A DNA stretch of 64,000 nt from Sphingomonas sp. HITSZ_GF (lineage in GTDB: Bacteria > Pseudomonadota > Alphaproteobacteria > Sphingomonadales > Sphingomonadaceae), in contig NZ_JARQXA010000002.1 in NCBI RefSeq assembly GCF_029543155.1, forward strand, positions 310,001 to 374,000, written 5' to 3'. The translations under genes were made by a program, and so were the position numbers. Of the stretch, positions 43,696-52,387 are shown one piece after another; position 1 is the stretch's first letter; each line of letters begins with the position of its first letter. The notes beneath the pieces were generated by a model. That model saw nothing but the letters and a program-made list of their open reading frames with translations, was not told where the DNA came from and made no database searches.

Positions 43696-45820
43696 CGCGC
43701 GTCTCGATCAGCTGGTCGGACGCACCGCCGACCAGCACGCGATACTCGCCGCCCTCCAGCCGCCAGCCATGCGTCGCCGGATCGCGCCAGCACAGGCTGT
43801 CGAGGCTGACGAACAGCTGCACGATCGCAGTCTCGCCCGGCACCAGCGCGACGCGGTCGAAGGCGCGCAGCAGCTTGACCGGCTGCTCGGCCTCGATGCC
43901 CGGTGCGCCGACATAGCATTGCACCACTTCCTCGGCGGCCATGGCGCCGTCGTTGCGCACCGCCACCGACACCTCGATGGCGCCGTCCACCACCCGTGCG
44001 GTCAGCCCGCGATAGGCGAAGCGCGCATAGGACAGGCCGTGGCCAAAGGCGTAGCGCGGCGTCATCTGATCCCGGTCGAGCTTGGTATAGCCGTGCCAGC
44101 GGTCATATTCGATCGCATCGGCATCGCGATCGAAGAACGGATAGTCGCCGGCATTGCGCGCGACGGTGAAGGGCAGCTTGCCCGAGGGGCTGACCTCGCC
44201 GAACAACAGGCTGGCCAGCGCATGGCCGCCTTCCATGCCGGCATAGAAGCTCATCAGGATAGCGTTCGAATCCTCACGCCATTCCTCGACCAGCACGGCC
44301 GAACCGACGACCAGCACGACCACCACCGGCTTGCCGCTCGCCGCCGCCGCGCGGATCAGGTCGACCTGCGCCTCGGGCAGGCCCAGCGACAGCCGGTCGC
44401 CGCCGATCGGCTCCTTCGAGATACTCGGGCGCCCCGGCTTGCCATCGGCACCCAGCGCGATGTCGCCGATGATGTACTCGCCTTCTTCCTTGGCGGTGAA
44501 GCCGGCGACGACCACCACGGCATCGGACTCGCGCGCCAGCTGGGTCGCAGCCTCAAGGTCTTCGCCGCTGGCATAGGCGACTGCATCGTCGCCTAGCAGC
44601 GCGCGCAGGCCCTGGAGCGGGGTGATGACATAGGGCGTGCGCACCCGGCTCGAACCATTGTCGCCGGTATTCTCCATATTGGCGAGCGCGCCGAGCACCG
44701 CGAGCTTGCGCACCTTGGCGCGGTCGAGCGGCAGCGTGCCGTCATTCTCGAGCAGCACCGCGCATTTCTCGGCGACTTCGCGGGCGAGCGCGCGGTGGCT
44801 TTCCTGCGCGATCAGGTCCTTGGAATAGCCCTCCAGCGGGTCTTCCTTCGCGGCGAAGCGGAACTGGGTGGTCAGGATGCGGCGGCATGCCTGGTCGATC
44901 ACTTCGGGCTCGATCGTCCCGGCCTCGACCGCGGCGACCAGCTTCTCGCCGAACACCAGCGGCTCGGGATTCTCGACGTCGAGGCCCGCAGCGGCGCCAT
45001 AGACCTTGTGCACGCCGCGTACCCAGTCCGAATGGACGAAACCCTCAAAGCCCCATTCGCCGCGCAGCACATCGGTGAGCAGCGCGCGGCTCTGGCCGCA
45101 AAACTCGCCATTCACCTTGTTGTACGCGGTCATCACCGTTGCCACCCCGGCATCGAGGCAATGCTTGAAGTGCGGCAGATAGACTTCGTGCATCGCGCGC
45201 TCGTCGGCGGTGACGTTCACCTTGAAGCGCGCATTTTCCATCGAGTTCAGCGCGAAATGCTTCACCGTGGCGACGACATTGTGCGCCTGGATGCCGGTGC
45301 CCATCGCGGCACCCATCACGCCGAGGTGCCAAGGATCCTCGCCATAGGTCTCTTGCGCGCGGCCCCAGGCCGGGTGGCGCAGCAAATTGATGCAGACCGC
45401 GCCCGAAAAGCTGCAATCCTGCGCACGCGCTTCCACGCCCATCACTTCGCCGACGCGCCGTTCGAGCGCCGCATCGAAGGTGGCGCCGCGCGCCATGGTG
45501 CAGGGGAAGCAGGTCGAGCCGACGCGGGTGACGCCGCGCGGGCCATCGGTGAACATCAGCGGCGGAATACCCAGCCGCTCGACGCCGCCGCCGGCGCGAT
45601 AGGGCCGCGCGCCCCAGATCCGGTCATCCTCGGCCAGCGCATCGAAGAAGCCCTTGCCGGACATCATCGCGACCTTCTCGTCCAGGGAGAGTTCGGCGAG
45701 CACGCGCATCACCAGCGCATCGATTTCCGCCGGGCTCGCACCCTTGGCCGGCATCCAGGCCGATCGCGCGGCATCGTCCATGCCCGTGCCTGCCGGATCC
45801 GCGATCGATGTGCCTGCCAC
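43685..45820 (-). CDS. Glycoside hydrolase family 3 beta-glucosidase
   Basis: A 711-residue GH3 enzyme hydrolysing beta-linked glucosides or related glycosides. The TIM-barrel domain has PLMFTDGPRGVTRVG, the KHF substrate motif (ATVKHFALNSMEN) and the catalytic aspartate Asp265 in FVHSDWVRG. The second alpha/beta sandwich (VVVVAGFTAKEEGEYIIGDI) and a C-terminal fibronectin-like domain follow. No signal peptide is seen, so it acts in the cytosol. The GTG at 45820 is chosen because GGGAGAGGGG precedes it; an in-frame ATG at 45856 lacks a site. Operator O4 lies 45 bases upstream. Confidence 0.92.
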   Translation of the reverse strand: MAGTSIADPAGTGMDDAARSAWMPAKGASPAEIDALVMRVLAELSLDEKVAMMSGKGFFDALAEDDRIWGARPYRAGGGVERLGIPPLMFTDGPRGVTRVGSTCFPCTMARGATFDAALERRVGEVMGVEARAQDCSFSGAVCINLLRHPAWGRAQETYGEDPWHLGVMGAAMGTGIQAHNVVATVKHFALNSMENARFKVNVTADERAMHEVYLPHFKHCLDAGVATVMTAYNKVNGEFCGQSRALLTDVLRGEWGFEGFVHSDWVRGVHKVYGAAAGLDVENPEPLVFGEKLVAAVEAGTIEPEVIDQACRRILTTQFRFAAKEDPLEGYSKDLIAQESHRALAREVAEKCAVLLENDGTLPLDRAKVRKLAVLGALANMENTGDNGSSRVRTPYVITPLQGLRALLGDDAVAYASGEDLEAATQLARESDAVVVVAGFTAKEEGEYIIGDIALGADGKPGRPSISKEPIGGDRLSLGLPEAQVDLIRAAAASGKPVVVVLVVGSAVLVEEWREDSNAILMSFYAGMEGGHALASLLFGEVSPSGKLPFTVARNAGDYPFFDRDADAIEYDRWHGYTKLDRDQMTPRYAFGHGLSYARFAYRGLTARVVDGAIEVSVAVRNDGAMAAEEVVQCYVGAPGIEAEQPVKLLRAFDRVALVPGETAIVQLFVSLDSLCWRDPATHGWRLEGGEYRVLVGGASDQLIETRVTL

Positions 45821-45865
45821 GCTTGCCCCTCTCCCTTTTCGCCTGCGCCGATTCAAGCGCTAGAA

Positions 45866-45877
45866 TTAGCGCTAAAG
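45866..45877. promoter_or_regulatory. LacI-type operator O4, upstream of GH3 gene
   Basis: ATTAGCGCTAAA, containing the same TTAGCGCTAA core as O1-O3, lies 45 bases before the beta-glucosidase start in the gap to the formylglycine-generating enzyme gene. Confidence 0.7.
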
Positions 45878-46015
45878 CATACCTGCATGCGCTTGGAAAG
45901 ATTGAAAAGCGACGAACGGGGACGATTGCGGGCCCAAGGCGGGATCGCGTGCGGTGGCGATGCGGGAGTTCGGACGGCGCCGATGCGCCGGCCGCGCCTG
46001 CGTCGCTAGGCTAGG

Positions 46016-46975
46016 TCACAGCTTCCGCGAGATGCAGCGAAAGCCGATATGGCTGGTCGCGCTGTCGATATGCTGGGGATGGCGCGCCGCCGGGCGGTAG
46101 CGCTGGCAGTAGTTGACTGCGCAGAGATGCGATCCGCCCTTGAGCACTCGCCGCCCGATCCTGGCGCCGGGCGCGCCCAGCTCGTAGCTGTCGCCGATCG
46201 TCGCGCCGCGCGGATTCACGGCCTCGCAGCAGCCACTCTTGCCCGGCTGCGGCGCGCCATACCAGTCGCGCGTCCACTCCCAGACATTGCCGATCATGTC
46301 GAACAGGCCATAGCCGTTCGCCGGGAAGCTGCCCGTAGCGCTGGTGCGATAGCGGCCGTCGGGCTTGAGCGTGGCGAAGGGGAACATGCCCTGCCAGTAA
46401 TTGGCGAGGATCGCCCCGTCGGGCGCCAGCTCGTCGCCCCAGGCGAATTCCTTGCCCTCGAGCCCGCCGCGCGCGGCGAACTCCCATTCGGCCTCGGTCG
46501 GCAGCGCCTTGCCCGCCCATTTGGCATAGGCATCGGCATCCTCGAAGGCGATGTGGACGACCGGATGGTCCTCCAGCCCCTCGATCGAGCTGTCCGGCCC
46601 GGTCGGGTGCCGCCAGTCGGCGCCGGGGACGAACGCCCACCACTGGCCATGGTCGTCGAGCGACACCGGATGGGGGGTGCGCTGGAAGACGAGCGAGCCC
46701 GGCACGGCAAAGGCCGGGTCCATCCCCGGATAGTCCTTCGGATCGGGCGCGATCTCGGAGAAGGTCCGATAGCCGGTCGCCTCGACGAAGGCAGCGAAGT
46801 CGGCATTGGTCACCGGCTTCTCGTCGATCCAGAAGCTGTCCACCCGCACGCGGCGCAGCGGACGCTCCTCCTCGTAGAATTGCTCGGAGCCCATGGTGAA
46901 GCTGCCGCCCTGGATCAGCTTCATGCCCTGATGCGAGACTTCGCGGGCGGCGGGACGGGGCGCGACCTTCTTCAT
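46016..46975 (-). CDS. Formylglycine-generating enzyme (sulfatase maturation)
   Basis: A 319-residue SUMF1/FGE-type enzyme, which oxidises the active-site cysteine of sulfatases to formylglycine using copper and oxygen. It has the fold blocks GGSFTMGS (23-30), PVTNADFAAFVEATG, LPTEAEWEFAARGG and GNVWEWTRDWYG. It also keeps the two copper-binding cysteines, Cys285 and Cys290, in GGSHLCAVNYCQRYRPAAR, which separates true FGE from EgtB or PvdO relatives. No signal peptide is seen, so it works in the cytosol before Tat export. It is the last gene of the sulfatase-GH2-FGE operon and can serve the four sulfatases of this window. Confidence 0.92.
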   Translation of the reverse strand: MKKVAPRPAAREVSHQGMKLIQGGSFTMGSEQFYEEERPLRRVRVDSFWIDEKPVTNADFAAFVEATGYRTFSEIAPDPKDYPGMDPAFAVPGSLVFQRTPHPVSLDDHGQWWAFVPGADWRHPTGPDSSIEGLEDHPVVHIAFEDADAYAKWAGKALPTEAEWEFAARGGLEGKEFAWGDELAPDGAILANYWQGMFPFATLKPDGRYRTSATGSFPANGYGLFDMIGNVWEWTRDWYGAPQPGKSGCCEAVNPRGATIGDSYELGAPGARIGRRVLKGGSHLCAVNYCQRYRPAARHPQHIDSATSHIGFRCISRKL

Positions 46976-47009
46976 GATGGCCTCATATGCGGATCGCGCC
47001 CCCTTCCGA

Positions 47010-48944
47010 TCAAGGCTTTAGCGGTGCGGCGATGTCGGCGAAGGTCTTCGCCGGCAGCTTCTCCACTTCGCGATCATAGGTGAGCATGCCGTTGAGCTCG
47101 CCCTCGACATCGGTGGTCTGGGTATAGACCGCGGCGCTCACCCCCGCCTCGCGATACTGGCGGATGACCTCGTCGAGCTTGCGCTTGTAGCGGGCGAGAT
47201 AGTCGGCCTTGTCGCTGGCGGTCTGGTAGATCTTGTTGGTCCGCTCAGGGAACCAGATATGGCCGGGCACGAGCAGCCCCACCCCGCCATATTCGCCCAG
47301 CACCAGCGCGCGCTTGCCGTGCGGCTCGGGAGTCAGCGGCACTTCCTCATAGGTGTGGATGTCGTACATCGCCGAGACATCGCCTGCGACATCGAGCCAG
47401 CCGGTGGTCGCGTCGACGGGTCGGCTCGGGTCCATGCTGGCGACCATGCCGGCGACGGTGCGCGCATCATACTGGCCCCAGCCCTCGTTGTTGGTCACCC
47501 AGGTGACGATCGAGGGGAAGGCACGCAGCGCGCCGACGATGCGGGTCGATTCGAGCTGGAACTGCGCCGCCGCCTCGGAGGAGAACACCGCTTCCTCGTC
47601 GCTGGCGCGTCGCACCGCCTGGTCGTCGAGCCCGCCCGAGGGCATGTCCTGCCAGATCAGCATGCCGAGCCGGTCGGCATCGTAATAATAGCGCGCCGGC
47701 TCCACCTTGATGTGCTTGCGCAGCATGTTGAACCCGGCCTTTTTCAGCCAGACCATGTCGAACTTGGCGGCTTCTTCCGAAGGCGGCGTCAGCAGCCCGT
47801 CGGGCCACCAGCCCTGATCGAGCACGCCGTTCTGGAAGACGAACTTGTTGTTGAGCAGCAGCACCGGCTTGCCGGTCCTGGGATCGGCACCGATCGAGGT
47901 CTTGCGCATGCCGAAATAGGACGCGACCTTGTCGCCGCCCTGCGACACCGGCGTCAGCCCGGCATAGAGATCGGCCTCGGCCTTGCTCAGCGGCGCGGGC
48001 GGGCGACCTGCGGGCGGCGTCACCTTCACCAGTTCGGCCTCGAGGTCGTAGAGGAACGGATCCTCGGGCGACCAGAGATGCGCGTCGGGAATGGCGATGG
48101 TCGTGCGGCGGTTGCCGCGGATCACCGCAGTGGCGACGGTCTTGCCCTTGGCGCGGACGGTGAGCTTCACTGCGTCGGCCGGTGCGGCGGCGCCGCTCAG
48201 CGCCACCTGGACGGCGACCAGCCCCTTGTCGATGTCGGGCGTGGCGCGGACTTCCTGGATATGGAGATCGGGCACCGGCTCGAGCCACACGGTCTGCCAG
48301 ATGCCGCTGACCGCGGTGTACCAGATGTTGCGCGGATCGAGCGTCTGCTTGCCGCGCGGCTGGCTGCCGGCCGAGGTGGGATCGGCGACCTGGACGACCA
48401 GCGCGTTGTCACCGGCCTTCAGATACCGGCTCACGTCGAAGGCGAAGGGATCGGAACCGCCCTTGTGGCTGCCGACCAGCGCGCCGTTGACCCACACGGT
48501 CGCCTCGAAATCGACCGCGCCGAAATGGAGCAGCGTGCGCTTGCCCGCCCAGCCGGCGGGCACCGCGAAGCTGCGGCGATACCAGATGCGGTCTTCGGGC
48601 AGCACCTTGCGCTGGACGCCGGAGAGCTGCGATTCGACGGCGAAGGGCACCAGGATCTTGCCGTCCATCCGGGTCGGCTGCGGCGCGTCGGCCTTGACGA
48701 TCGCATAGTCCCACAGGCCGTTGAGGTTCTGCCAGGCCTCGCGGACCATCTGCGGCCGCGGATAGCTGCGCCAGGCATTTTCGGGGGTCACCGCCTTGCC
48801 CCATTTGGTCATAAGCGGGCCGGCATAGACCTTGCCCTCGGGCACGGCGGGCGTGGCGGCGGGCGCGGTCTGCGCAAGGGCGGGCGCGGCCAGGGTGAGG
48901 GCAAGGGCGGCGGCCCCAGCCAGGGCGTGTCGCAGGCGAGTCAT
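47010..48944 (-). CDS. Exported glycoside hydrolase family 2 enzyme
   Basis: A 644-residue GH2 enzyme (beta-galactosidase, glucuronidase or mannosidase class) with a signal peptide (MTRLRHALAGAAALALTLAA). The N-terminal sugar-binding jelly roll has IWYRRSFAVPAGWAGKRTLL and HFGAVDFEATVWVNGALVGS; the TIM barrel has the acid/base glutamate in WVTNNEGWGQYD and the likely nucleophile in LVLGEYGG. It is shorter than E. coli LacZ, closer to the glucuronidase branch. It lies 42 bases after the sulfatase gene and 34 before FGE. A periplasmic glycosidase acting after desulfation is the natural reading. Confidence 0.9.
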   Translation of the reverse strand: MTRLRHALAGAAALALTLAAPALAQTAPAATPAVPEGKVYAGPLMTKWGKAVTPENAWRSYPRPQMVREAWQNLNGLWDYAIVKADAPQPTRMDGKILVPFAVESQLSGVQRKVLPEDRIWYRRSFAVPAGWAGKRTLLHFGAVDFEATVWVNGALVGSHKGGSDPFAFDVSRYLKAGDNALVVQVADPTSAGSQPRGKQTLDPRNIWYTAVSGIWQTVWLEPVPDLHIQEVRATPDIDKGLVAVQVALSGAAAPADAVKLTVRAKGKTVATAVIRGNRRTTIAIPDAHLWSPEDPFLYDLEAELVKVTPPAGRPPAPLSKAEADLYAGLTPVSQGGDKVASYFGMRKTSIGADPRTGKPVLLLNNKFVFQNGVLDQGWWPDGLLTPPSEEAAKFDMVWLKKAGFNMLRKHIKVEPARYYYDADRLGMLIWQDMPSGGLDDQAVRRASDEEAVFSSEAAAQFQLESTRIVGALRAFPSIVTWVTNNEGWGQYDARTVAGMVASMDPSRPVDATTGWLDVAGDVSAMYDIHTYEEVPLTPEPHGKRALVLGEYGGVGLLVPGHIWFPERTNKIYQTASDKADYLARYKRKLDEVIRQYREAGVSAAVYTQTTDVEGELNGMLTYDREVEKLPAKTFADIAAPLKP

Positions 48945-48986
48945 GTTCGTCTTCCTTGGCTGAATGAAGGTTCGCGGATGGGCGGA

Positions 48987-50708
48987 TCAGTCCGAGAAGC
49001 CGCCGGGTGCCGGCGGCTCGGCGCGCAGCTTGAGCCCGACCGACTTGGCCCAGCCCTGCCATTCGCCGGCCAGGCGGGCGGCGATCTCGGGATGCCGGGC
49101 AGCCAGGTCGCGCGTCTCGGTGCGGTCGCCGACCAGGTCGTACAGCGCCCATTTGCCATAGGGCTGGCCGGGGCCGTGCGGCGCGAGCGAGACGAGCTTC
49201 CACTGCCCGTCGATGACTGCACGGGCGCCGTAATGCTCGAAGAAGAACGGGCGCGGCCCGGGCAGCTTCTTGCCGGTCAGCGCGCCGGCGAAGGACTTGC
49301 CGTCCATCGGCGCGCCCTTTTGCGAGGGCGTGATTCCGGCGAGATCGAGCAGCGTCGGCGTGATGTCGATGATGTGCGTGCCCTGGGCGACCGGCTTGAC
49401 CGCGCGGCCCTTCAGGGCGGCCGGCCAGCTGATGAAGAAGGGCGTGTGGATGCCGCCCTGATAGCTTTCGGCCTTCCACCAGTGGAACGGCGTGTTGGCC
49501 GCACTCGCCCAGTAGGAGCCGATACCGGTCTGGTTGAGCTCGGTGCCGATGCCGCCGGGATATTCGCCATAGCCGACCTTGCGGCCGTCGCGCGTCTCGC
49601 TCGGACGGTCATAGCCCGGCTTGATCATCACTTCGGGCGAGGCGCCGTTGTCGATCAGGAACATGACGACGGTGTTGTCATAGGCGCCGCTGTCCTTGAG
49701 CGCCTGGATCACCCGGCCGATGCCCTGGTCCATCACGTCGATCATCGCCGCATGCGTCGCCATCTTGCGGACTTGCTCGGCGCGGTGCTCCGGCGTCAGC
49801 GCCTCCCAGGCGGTGCGGCTGTTGTTGGCATAGTCGTCATCGAGCGGCGGCAGCGGATTGGTCTTGGGATCGACCAGGCCCAGCTTGACCTGACGATCAT
49901 AGCGGCGCTTGCGCATCGCGTCCCAGCCGTCCTCGAAGCGCGGAAGATACTTCTGGATGACGTTCTCGGGCGCCATCAGCGGCCAGTGCGCGGCGGTATA
50001 GGCCAGATACATCATGAAGGGCTTGTCGCCCTTGCCCAGCTTGTTGACCTGCTCGACCGCATGGTCGCTGATCGCATCGGTCAGGTAGAAGTCCTTGGGC
50101 ACGTCACGAACAGGGGTGAAGTTCTCGACCAGCGAGAAGGGGTCGTAATAGTCGCAGACGCCCCAGATGATGCCCCAGTGATAATCGAAGCCGCGCGCCG
50201 CCGGATAGGTGCGCCTGTCGCCGAAATCACGGTCCTGATAGGCTTGGTGGTTGACCCATTTCAGGTGCTCGGCGGGATCGGGCAACGGAGTCGCTTCGGT
50301 GAGGTGCCACTTGCCGACCATCGTCGTTGCATAGCCGCCGGCGCGCAGTTGCTCGGCCACGGTCGGCGTATCGAGCGACAGGCTGGTGCCGTTGCCGGTC
50401 ATGTTCACCCGGTGCGGATAGCGCCCGGTGATCAGCGCCGCGCGCGACGGGCAGCAGCGCGACATGTTGTAGAAATTGTCGAAGCGGACCGAGCGGCCGG
50501 CCATCGCGTCGAGATTGGGCGTGTCGACGTCGCCGCCATAGGCGCCGAGATCGGAATAGCCGATATCGTCGCCCATGATCACGATCATGTTGGGCCGGGT
50601 ATCGCGGCGTTTGGTCCAGGCCAGCGTCTTGCCCGCGCCGAACGCGGCGGCGGCCATCGCTCCAAGCGAAAGCCCGCCCTTCAGCGCCTCGCGGCGGTTC
50701 ATGCCCAT
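48987..50708 (-). CDS. Arylsulfatase-like sulfatase, CxPxR type
   Basis: A 573-residue sulfatase with a Tat signal (MNRREALKGGLSLGAMAAAA). The core is PNMIVIMGDDIGYSDLGAYG, the formylglycine motif CCPSR (Cys85 to Arg89) before AALITGRYPH, followed by MVGKWHLTEATPLPDPAEHL, YLAYTAAHWPLMAPENVIQK and FLIDNGASPEV. It resembles bacterial arylsulfatases with long 400-500 region insertions. It heads the operon with the GH2 and FGE genes; a clear sigma-70-like promoter lies just upstream. The specific sulfate ester is unknown. Confidence 0.93.
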   Translation of the reverse strand: MGMNRREALKGGLSLGAMAAAAFGAGKTLAWTKRRDTRPNMIVIMGDDIGYSDLGAYGGDVDTPNLDAMAGRSVRFDNFYNMSRCCPSRAALITGRYPHRVNMTGNGTSLSLDTPTVAEQLRAGGYATTMVGKWHLTEATPLPDPAEHLKWVNHQAYQDRDFGDRRTYPAARGFDYHWGIIWGVCDYYDPFSLVENFTPVRDVPKDFYLTDAISDHAVEQVNKLGKGDKPFMMYLAYTAAHWPLMAPENVIQKYLPRFEDGWDAMRKRRYDRQVKLGLVDPKTNPLPPLDDDYANNSRTAWEALTPEHRAEQVRKMATHAAMIDVMDQGIGRVIQALKDSGAYDNTVVMFLIDNGASPEVMIKPGYDRPSETRDGRKVGYGEYPGGIGTELNQTGIGSYWASAANTPFHWWKAESYQGGIHTPFFISWPAALKGRAVKPVAQGTHIIDITPTLLDLAGITPSQKGAPMDGKSFAGALTGKKLPGPRPFFFEHYGARAVIDGQWKLVSLAPHGPGQPYGKWALYDLVGDRTETRDLAARHPEIAARLAGEWQGWAKSVGLKLRAEPPAPGGFSD

Positions 50709-50742
50709 ACCCGTCCTCTGCCTGTTCGCTTATTTAATAATT

Positions 50743-50770
50743 TTTATAAGACAAATGCAGGCCGGGTCAA
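50743..50770 (-). promoter_or_regulatory. Sigma-70-like promoter of sulfatase-GH2-FGE operon
   Basis: On the minus strand TTGACC (50765-50770), a 16-base spacer and TATAAA (50743-50748) lie in an AT-rich patch that stands out in this GC-rich window. No TTAGCGCTAA site is present here. Confidence 0.55.
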
Positions 50771-50777
50771 TCGTCCG

Positions 50778-52046
50778 CTATTTCGGGGTGGCGAAGCGCG
50801 CGCGGAAATCGGGCAGGTCGAAGCTGAAATCGTCGCGCGTCAGATAGTCGGCGTCGGAGAGCTTCGCCATGCCTTCATGCGCCTTGTACCAGCCGGCATA
50901 GCCCGGCATCTCGGTGCTGAACTTGCCATAGTGCGTCGACCAGGTGCGCACCCGGACATTGGGCCGGGGGCCGTCGAGCCGGAAGGTGAGCAGCCGCATC
51001 CAGCCGTCGCCGAGCGTCGCGCTGGCCTTCTTCCAGCCCAGGTCCTTCGCCACCTGCCAGCGGCCCTGATAGTCGGCGAGCATCTGGTGGACCTGGTGCC
51101 CGTACAGATTGCGGTCGACGCTGTAGCCCTGCCCGCCGATATGCCCGCTCAGCACCAGGAAGATCTGGTCGTTCTGGCTGATGAATTCGTCCCACACCAT
51201 CTGCGGATTGTTGTCGCGCGAATCGAGGATGCTCTGGTCGAGCGCCGGGGTGTCGGCGCGCTGGCCGTCGCGATCGAGATATTTGTGCGTGCTGACGATC
51301 GTCGGCACCCCGGGGAAGCGGTGGATCACCCGCGTCGCCCAGGCGAGCGAGGCATCGGGCGCGTCGAACTGCAGCCCGATGTGCAGGAACCGGCAGCTGC
51401 CCGCAGTGAAGAGCTGCGCGCTGTCCGCCCCGCCATCGTGCGAGTCGACATACCAGGGCTGCCCCTTGAAGAAGTCGGACTGGTCCGAAAAGGCCGAGCG
51501 GAAGCCGTCGAGCCCGCCGAGATGGCGCAGCCCGATCTTGAGCGAATCGTCGCGCTCGGGCTGGGGCGGATGCGCGGGATCGGTCCACAGCGCGTCATAG
51601 TCGTGATTGCCGGGCACCACCGAAAAGGGCAGCTTGCCCTTCAGCAGCTCGAAGCCCTTGATCGCATTGGGAATCTCGAAGCCGCGCGTCTCGGCCCGCG
51701 GCCCCTCGGCGACTTCGGAGCTTCCCGAATTGGGCATCGACTTGAACCCGCGCAGTTCGTGCGCCGGGTCCATCCATGCCGAATAATGCTGCCAGACGTC
51801 GCCGACCTGGGTGGCGAAGACGATGTCGCCGCCCGCACTCCGGGCATTCGCGGCGATCCAGCGCATCTGCTCGAAGAACAGATCGACCCCGTCGATCGGA
51901 TAGCCCGCCGCCTTCTGGTGGGTATAGTCGAGATAATTCTGCGTATCGGGGATCATCGCGACAGTGAATTCGCCGCAGCCGCCCCTGGCGAGCGCAGGCG
52001 TGGCGGCGAGCAGCGCGGTGGCAAGCAGCGTGAGCGTTCGGATCAT
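50778..52046 (-). CDS. Exported metallophosphoesterase
   Basis: A 422-residue calcineurin-like phosphoesterase with a signal peptide (MIRTLTLLATALLAATPALA). Metal motifs appear in order: IPDTQNY (a D-T-Q start instead of DxH, as in one subgroup), GDVWQH, VPGNHDYD and GHIGGQG. It would cleave phosphomonoesters or diesters in the periplasm. The start overlaps the stop of the cytochrome c gene as ATGA. It is the last gene of the operon beginning with the STN-type TonB receptor, which also encodes a phospholipase C-like enzyme, suggesting joint use of an organic phosphate. Confidence 0.88.
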   Translation of the reverse strand: MIRTLTLLATALLAATPALARGGCGEFTVAMIPDTQNYLDYTHQKAAGYPIDGVDLFFEQMRWIAANARSAGGDIVFATQVGDVWQHYSAWMDPAHELRGFKSMPNSGSSEVAEGPRAETRGFEIPNAIKGFELLKGKLPFSVVPGNHDYDALWTDPAHPPQPERDDSLKIGLRHLGGLDGFRSAFSDQSDFFKGQPWYVDSHDGGADSAQLFTAGSCRFLHIGLQFDAPDASLAWATRVIHRFPGVPTIVSTHKYLDRDGQRADTPALDQSILDSRDNNPQMVWDEFISQNDQIFLVLSGHIGGQGYSVDRNLYGHQVHQMLADYQGRWQVAKDLGWKKASATLGDGWMRLLTFRLDGPRPNVRVRTWSTHYGKFSTEMPGYAGWYKAHEGMAKLSDADYLTRDDFSFDLPDFRARFATPK

Positions 52047-52387
52047 TTGCGCCTCGCATTGGGGGACAGGTGGTTAGTGGCAAGGATCAGCGCCGTGACG
52101 TCCGCCGCTTCGGCGGGGGTGAGTATCCCGGGATCGTCCTGCGGCATTGAGCGCCTGATCTTGTCATAGAGCGCCTCGGGCCGGTCGCGCCACTTCGCCG
52201 CGAAGCGCGCGCCGGTCAGCGCCGGCACCGCGTCGACGCCTTCGAAGCCGCGGCCGTGGCAGTCGGCGCATTTCGCTACATAGACCGCCCTGCCCCGCTC
52301 GCCCGACAGCGGCGCGCGTGCCAGCGCTGCGGCGCACAGCGGCGCCGTCGCGGCGAGCAGCAGCAGGGGCGCCCCGCGCGCGGTCAC
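52043..52387 (-). CDS. Small exported cytochrome c
   Basis: A 114-residue monohaem class I cytochrome c. The N-terminus is a signal sequence (VTARGAPLLLLAATAPLCAA), the haem site is CADCH (Cys40, Cys43, His44) and the candidate axial Met is in RRSMPQDDP. The GTG start overlaps the stop of the phospholipase C-like gene, and its own stop overlaps the metallophosphoesterase start. A redox protein between two phosphoesterases is unusual; its electron partner is not in the window. Confidence 0.88.
   Translation of the reverse strand: MTARGAPLLLLAATAPLCAAALARAPLSGERGRAVYVAKCADCHGRGFEGVDAVPALTGARFAAKWRDRPEALYDKIRRSMPQDDPGILTPAEAADVTALILATNHLSPNARRK

Noticed and set aside
47259..52169. 1636-codon open frame on the plus strand
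   Set aside because: It runs antisense across the GH2, sulfatase and metallophosphoesterase genes and their gaps. Length comes from the absence of stops in GC-rich antisense, not from a protein.
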